Shown in pieces: positions 61,780 through 64,000 of a stretch of 64,000 bases of DNA (positions are counted from its first letter, which is position 1; the number at the start of each line of letters is the position of its first letter). The position numbers and the translations under genes were made by a program. The DNA is taken from NCBI RefSeq assembly GCF_043729335.1, contig NZ_JAYTLQ010000054.1:1-64000 (forward strand), read 5' to 3'. The notes beneath the pieces are model-generated. The model was not told the origin of the DNA. It made no database searches and saw nothing but the letters and a program-made list of their open reading frames with translations. Source of the stretch: Crenothrix sp043729335. Lineage in GTDB: Bacteria > Pseudomonadota > Gammaproteobacteria > Methylococcales > Methylomonadaceae.

Positions 61780-62310
61780 TTACGCATAGCGGTCAATCAT
61801 TTTTTCCACTTGCTTGGAAAACTCTTCCAAATCACCTGATTTAACGGTAGCCACAGGAATAACCAAAGCGGTGGTTAAATCAAGATAGATATACACATAA
61901 CGCCTACCGTATTCCAATCTGACCATATCCGCCCATGCCATTTTATTATTGCCGCTGGGCGATTTTTCCAGTAAATAGTGTGGATTTTGCGGATCAATGG
62001 TGAGCGTATACATGCCAAACATCTGCTTTTTTTCTTTATGCGTGTAATGGCTTAGTATTTTACGGTGTACATCCAGCAATATAATGCGGGGAGAAAACAG
62101 GCTCCACAACACAGCAACCACCATAATGTAACCCGCTGATTTCATGTCACCGTAATAGTAATAGTAAAAACAGGCAATTAACGTCATAACCCCTGGCACA
62201 ATCCAACGATTTTTCTTGATATTACTTTGATATTCGTCCGTCTGCATAAAACGCATTTGGTTAAAATGGACTAAATCTTCTTCTCTAAATTCATATTCAA
62301 CTTGAAACAT
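61780..62310 (-). CDS. YcxB-like membrane protein
   Basis: 176 residues. Two central helices (about 36-51 and 55-70) are flanked by soluble parts; the C-terminal half has the YcxB beta pattern, KKQMFGMYTLTI, then NNKMAWADMVRLEYGRRYVYIYLD. The function is unknown. It sits between the NDH-2-type gene and the ABC unit on the same strand. Confidence 0.75.
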   Translation of the reverse strand: MFQVEYEFREEDLVHFNQMRFMQTDEYQSNIKKNRWIVPGVMTLIACFYYYYYGDMKSAGYIMVVAVLWSLFSPRIILLDVHRKILSHYTHKEKKQMFGMYTLTIDPQNPHYLLEKSPSGNNKMAWADMVRLEYGRRYVYIYLDLTTALVIPVATVKSGDLEEFSKQVEKMIDRYA

Positions 62311-62341
62311 GGTTTTTATTTTAATTATTAAGGTTGAAAGG

Positions 62342-63646
62342 TTAGTGCATTTTTATTTTGGCAAAAGCACTGCGTCTAAACAGATTGGAAAGCGTCAGCA
62401 TAATAGTTCTAAAATAGCCGTGAATGGCTACCTGGTGCATTTTATACAATGACAAATACACCACACGGGCAATAAAACCGCCAATGCTCACGGTACCCAT
62501 CAGATTACCCATTAAATTGCCTACGGTAGTGTACTGCCCCAGCGACACTAAAGAACCGTAATCATGGTAAACAAACTCGACCAAAGGCGCATTATTTAAA
62601 CGGTTAATCAGCGATCTGCTTAAAGTGGCTGCCTGCTGATGCGCGGCTTGGGCACGCGGCGGCACATTGCCCTTATGACCTTGCCAAGCACAGGCTGCAC
62701 AATCGCCCATCGCAAAAACAGCATCATCACTGGTTTTTAAAGTCCGGTCGACCACTAATTGATTGATTTGATTGGTTTCCAATCCATCCAAATTCTTCAA
62801 CCAATCTGCGGCTTTAATGCCAGCTGCCCATACTTTAAGATCAGCGGCAATGTAATCGCCATCTTGCGCCACGATGCCTTTTGGGGTAACTTCAACCACC
62901 CGCCGACCCAATTTAAGCTCAATACCTAATGCCTCCAGTTGTTTTTGGGTGGCTAAAGCTAGCTTGGCAGGTAATGCCGGTAACAGTTGCGGCGCGGCCT
63001 CAATAATACATAGCTTAACGTCATTGGGTTCTTTTAAGCCGTAGGTTGCCAACACGCTGGTGACTTCATGCAATTGCGCGGACAATTCAACGCCCGTTGC
63101 CCCAGCACCGATGATGGCAATAGACAGCGGCTTAACCAGTATGCCTTCATTGCCGATATAATTTTTGATGTAAGTTTCCAACATTTGCTTCTGAAACTTA
63201 AAAGCCTGTGTAGTGGTATCTAAAAACAAACAATGCTCTGCAACACCGGTGACATTAAAACTATTACTGACACTGCCAACCGCTAATACCAACGTATCGT
63301 AACGGATTGTCCGTTTGGGGATAATCTGCTCACCTTCGCTATTTAAGGTAGCACCGACGTAAATTTCTTTGTTGCGCCGATTCAAGCCTTCCATTTTGCC
63401 TAATCGAAAACCAAAATGATTACGATAACCTTGCGCCAAATAATCAACCTGCTCGGATTCATCTAACGTACCGGCAGCAACCTCATGCAGCAAGGGCTTC
63501 CAGATATGCGTTGCGGTTGCATCCAGCAACGTAATATCGGCCAAACCTTTTTTACCTAATTTTTTACCCAGGCTGGTAGCAAGCTCCAATCCCGCTGCGC
63601 CACCTCCTACAATCACGATTTTATGTTTTTGATGGCTATCCGGCAT
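62342..63646 (-). CDS. ndh: NAD(P)/FAD-dependent oxidoreductase, NDH-2 type
   Basis: 434-residue type II NADH:quinone oxidoreductase-like flavoprotein. FAD-binding VGGGAAGLELATSL lies at the N-terminus, the NADH site is AIIGAGATGVELSAQ, and FAMGDCAACAW is the second FAD motif. The C-terminal segment (about 385-430) is basic and amphipathic (LYKMHQVAIHGYFRTIM), consistent with membrane binding. It would feed electrons to quinone without pumping protons. A sulfide:quinone reductase is unlikely: the paired redox Cys are not apparent. Confidence 0.9.
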   Translation of the reverse strand: MPDSHQKHKIVIVGGGAAGLELATSLGKKLGKKGLADITLLDATATHIWKPLLHEVAAGTLDESEQVDYLAQGYRNHFGFRLGKMEGLNRRNKEIYVGATLNSEGEQIIPKRTIRYDTLVLAVGSVSNSFNVTGVAEHCLFLDTTTQAFKFQKQMLETYIKNYIGNEGILVKPLSIAIIGAGATGVELSAQLHEVTSVLATYGLKEPNDVKLCIIEAAPQLLPALPAKLALATQKQLEALGIELKLGRRVVEVTPKGIVAQDGDYIAADLKVWAAGIKAADWLKNLDGLETNQINQLVVDRTLKTSDDAVFAMGDCAACAWQGHKGNVPPRAQAAHQQAATLSRSLINRLNNAPLVEFVYHDYGSLVSLGQYTTVGNLMGNLMGTVSIGGFIARVVYLSLYKMHQVAIHGYFRTIMLTLSNLFRRSAFAKIKMH

Positions 63647-63969
63647 CGCTCCCCCTATTTTTAAAATAATGTATCGTCAACAGGTTACTTTCCAATGGTT
63701 GTATAGTAGACGTCATTCCATTTTCTGAGCCATTATATCGAATCAACTTGGGCTTGGCTGAATTAGCTGTGGATGAAGATTAATTAATTACCGAGATAAG
63801 AAGCCAATGACTATAAAAGATGACGTGAATCTCACTCACGACAGTGCCTGAACAAGCTTATACCTAGCATCGTCCTACCTTAAGAATTTATTGGGGCGCG
63901 TTGAGTGCATTTTAATTTTAATCAACTTCATTAAATATAAGGTAAAATTAATATTTTTAGTTTCAAACT
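63647..63969. other. Gene-free right end of the window
   Basis: About 320 AT-rich bases between the NDH-2 gene and the edge. No family-like frame, hairpin terminator or RNA gene was found in it. Confidence 0.5.
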
Positions 63970-64000
63970 ATGCCTGCAAGCAATTCCTCTATCAAACGCA
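63970..64000 (+). CDS. Possible start of a CDS leaving the right edge
   Basis: ATG at 63970 opens MPASNSSIKR to the window end with no stop. No ribosome site is clear and only ten codons are visible, so nothing can be said about the product. Confidence 0.2.
   Translation, partial: MPASNSSIKR

Noticed and set aside
62342..63646. Sulfide:quinone oxidoreductase
   Set aside because: The redox-active paired Cys of that family are not visible, and the motifs are those of NDH-2.

Overview
The window looks like chromosome from a gammaproteobacterium. Methylococcales (methanotroph-type) is my best guess, from the overall gene set, the fused thiS-thiG gene, the hisBHAFIE-tatABC run, and moderate, AT-leaning base composition. 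The taxon is an inference; no methane or methanol oxidation gene is in view. I saw no rRNA, tRNA, CRISPR array or intact insertion sequence.

Layout. 1-10.9 kb is housekeeping. The ATP synthase genes atpI-atpB-atpE-atpF run off the left edge. After them come a DUF502 membrane protein, rplU-rpmA-obgE-proB facing ispB (the classical divergent arrangement), recD, a RIO-type kinase and an HI0933-type flavoprotein. 11.3-18.8 kb is accessory and almost all on the minus strand. It holds small lipoproteins and envelope or stress proteins: TRL-like lipoprotein, MtfA peptidase, TerB, a Gly/Tyr-rich lipoprotein, a truncated VTT-domain protein, HdeD, a glycine-zipper lipoprotein, a Gly-rich exported protein, YfdX and a lipoprotein hydrolase. 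19.2-24.5 kb is an AT-rich accessory patch with a 1051-residue PLD-helicase-DUF3427 protein, a broken copy of an asparaginase 5' end, a ParD/ParE module and the intact asparaginase gene.

24.6-35.7 kb returns to metabolism: DAHP synthase, thiS-thiG, trmB, a dynamin-like GTPase, pyrE, hemW, a QseB/QseC-like two-component pair, an FAH-family hydrolase and rpe. 35.7-40.3 kb mixes trpE-trpG with two more toxin-antitoxin modules (hicBA, brnTA), a Uma2 nuclease-fold protein and a DUF4332 protein. 40.5-43.1 kb holds two tandem dicarboxylate/amino-acid symporters. 43.1-51.5 kb is envelope-oriented: a LolA-like carrier with an MMPL exporter, a membrane-anchored NodB deacetylase, a 625-residue lipoprotein of unknown function, palindromic intergenic repeats and a secreted GH12-fold protein. 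In the GH12 protein two acids expected at the active site are amides. 51.7-64 kb contains an RhlE-type RNA helicase, an exported pentapeptide-repeat protein, the his-tat run, a small exported repeat protein, a NitT/TauT-type ABC importer, a YcxB-like protein and an NDH-2-type dehydrogenase.

The strongest leads are the GH12 homologue with Asn and Gln in place of Asp and Glu, the solitary PLD-helicase gene with a possible leaderless start, the HdeD/YfdX envelope-stress cluster with a VTT gene cut at the start of a lipoprotein gene, the orphan LolA-like/MMPL pair, the ThiS-ThiG fusion, and a short leader ORF coupled to the RIO kinase.
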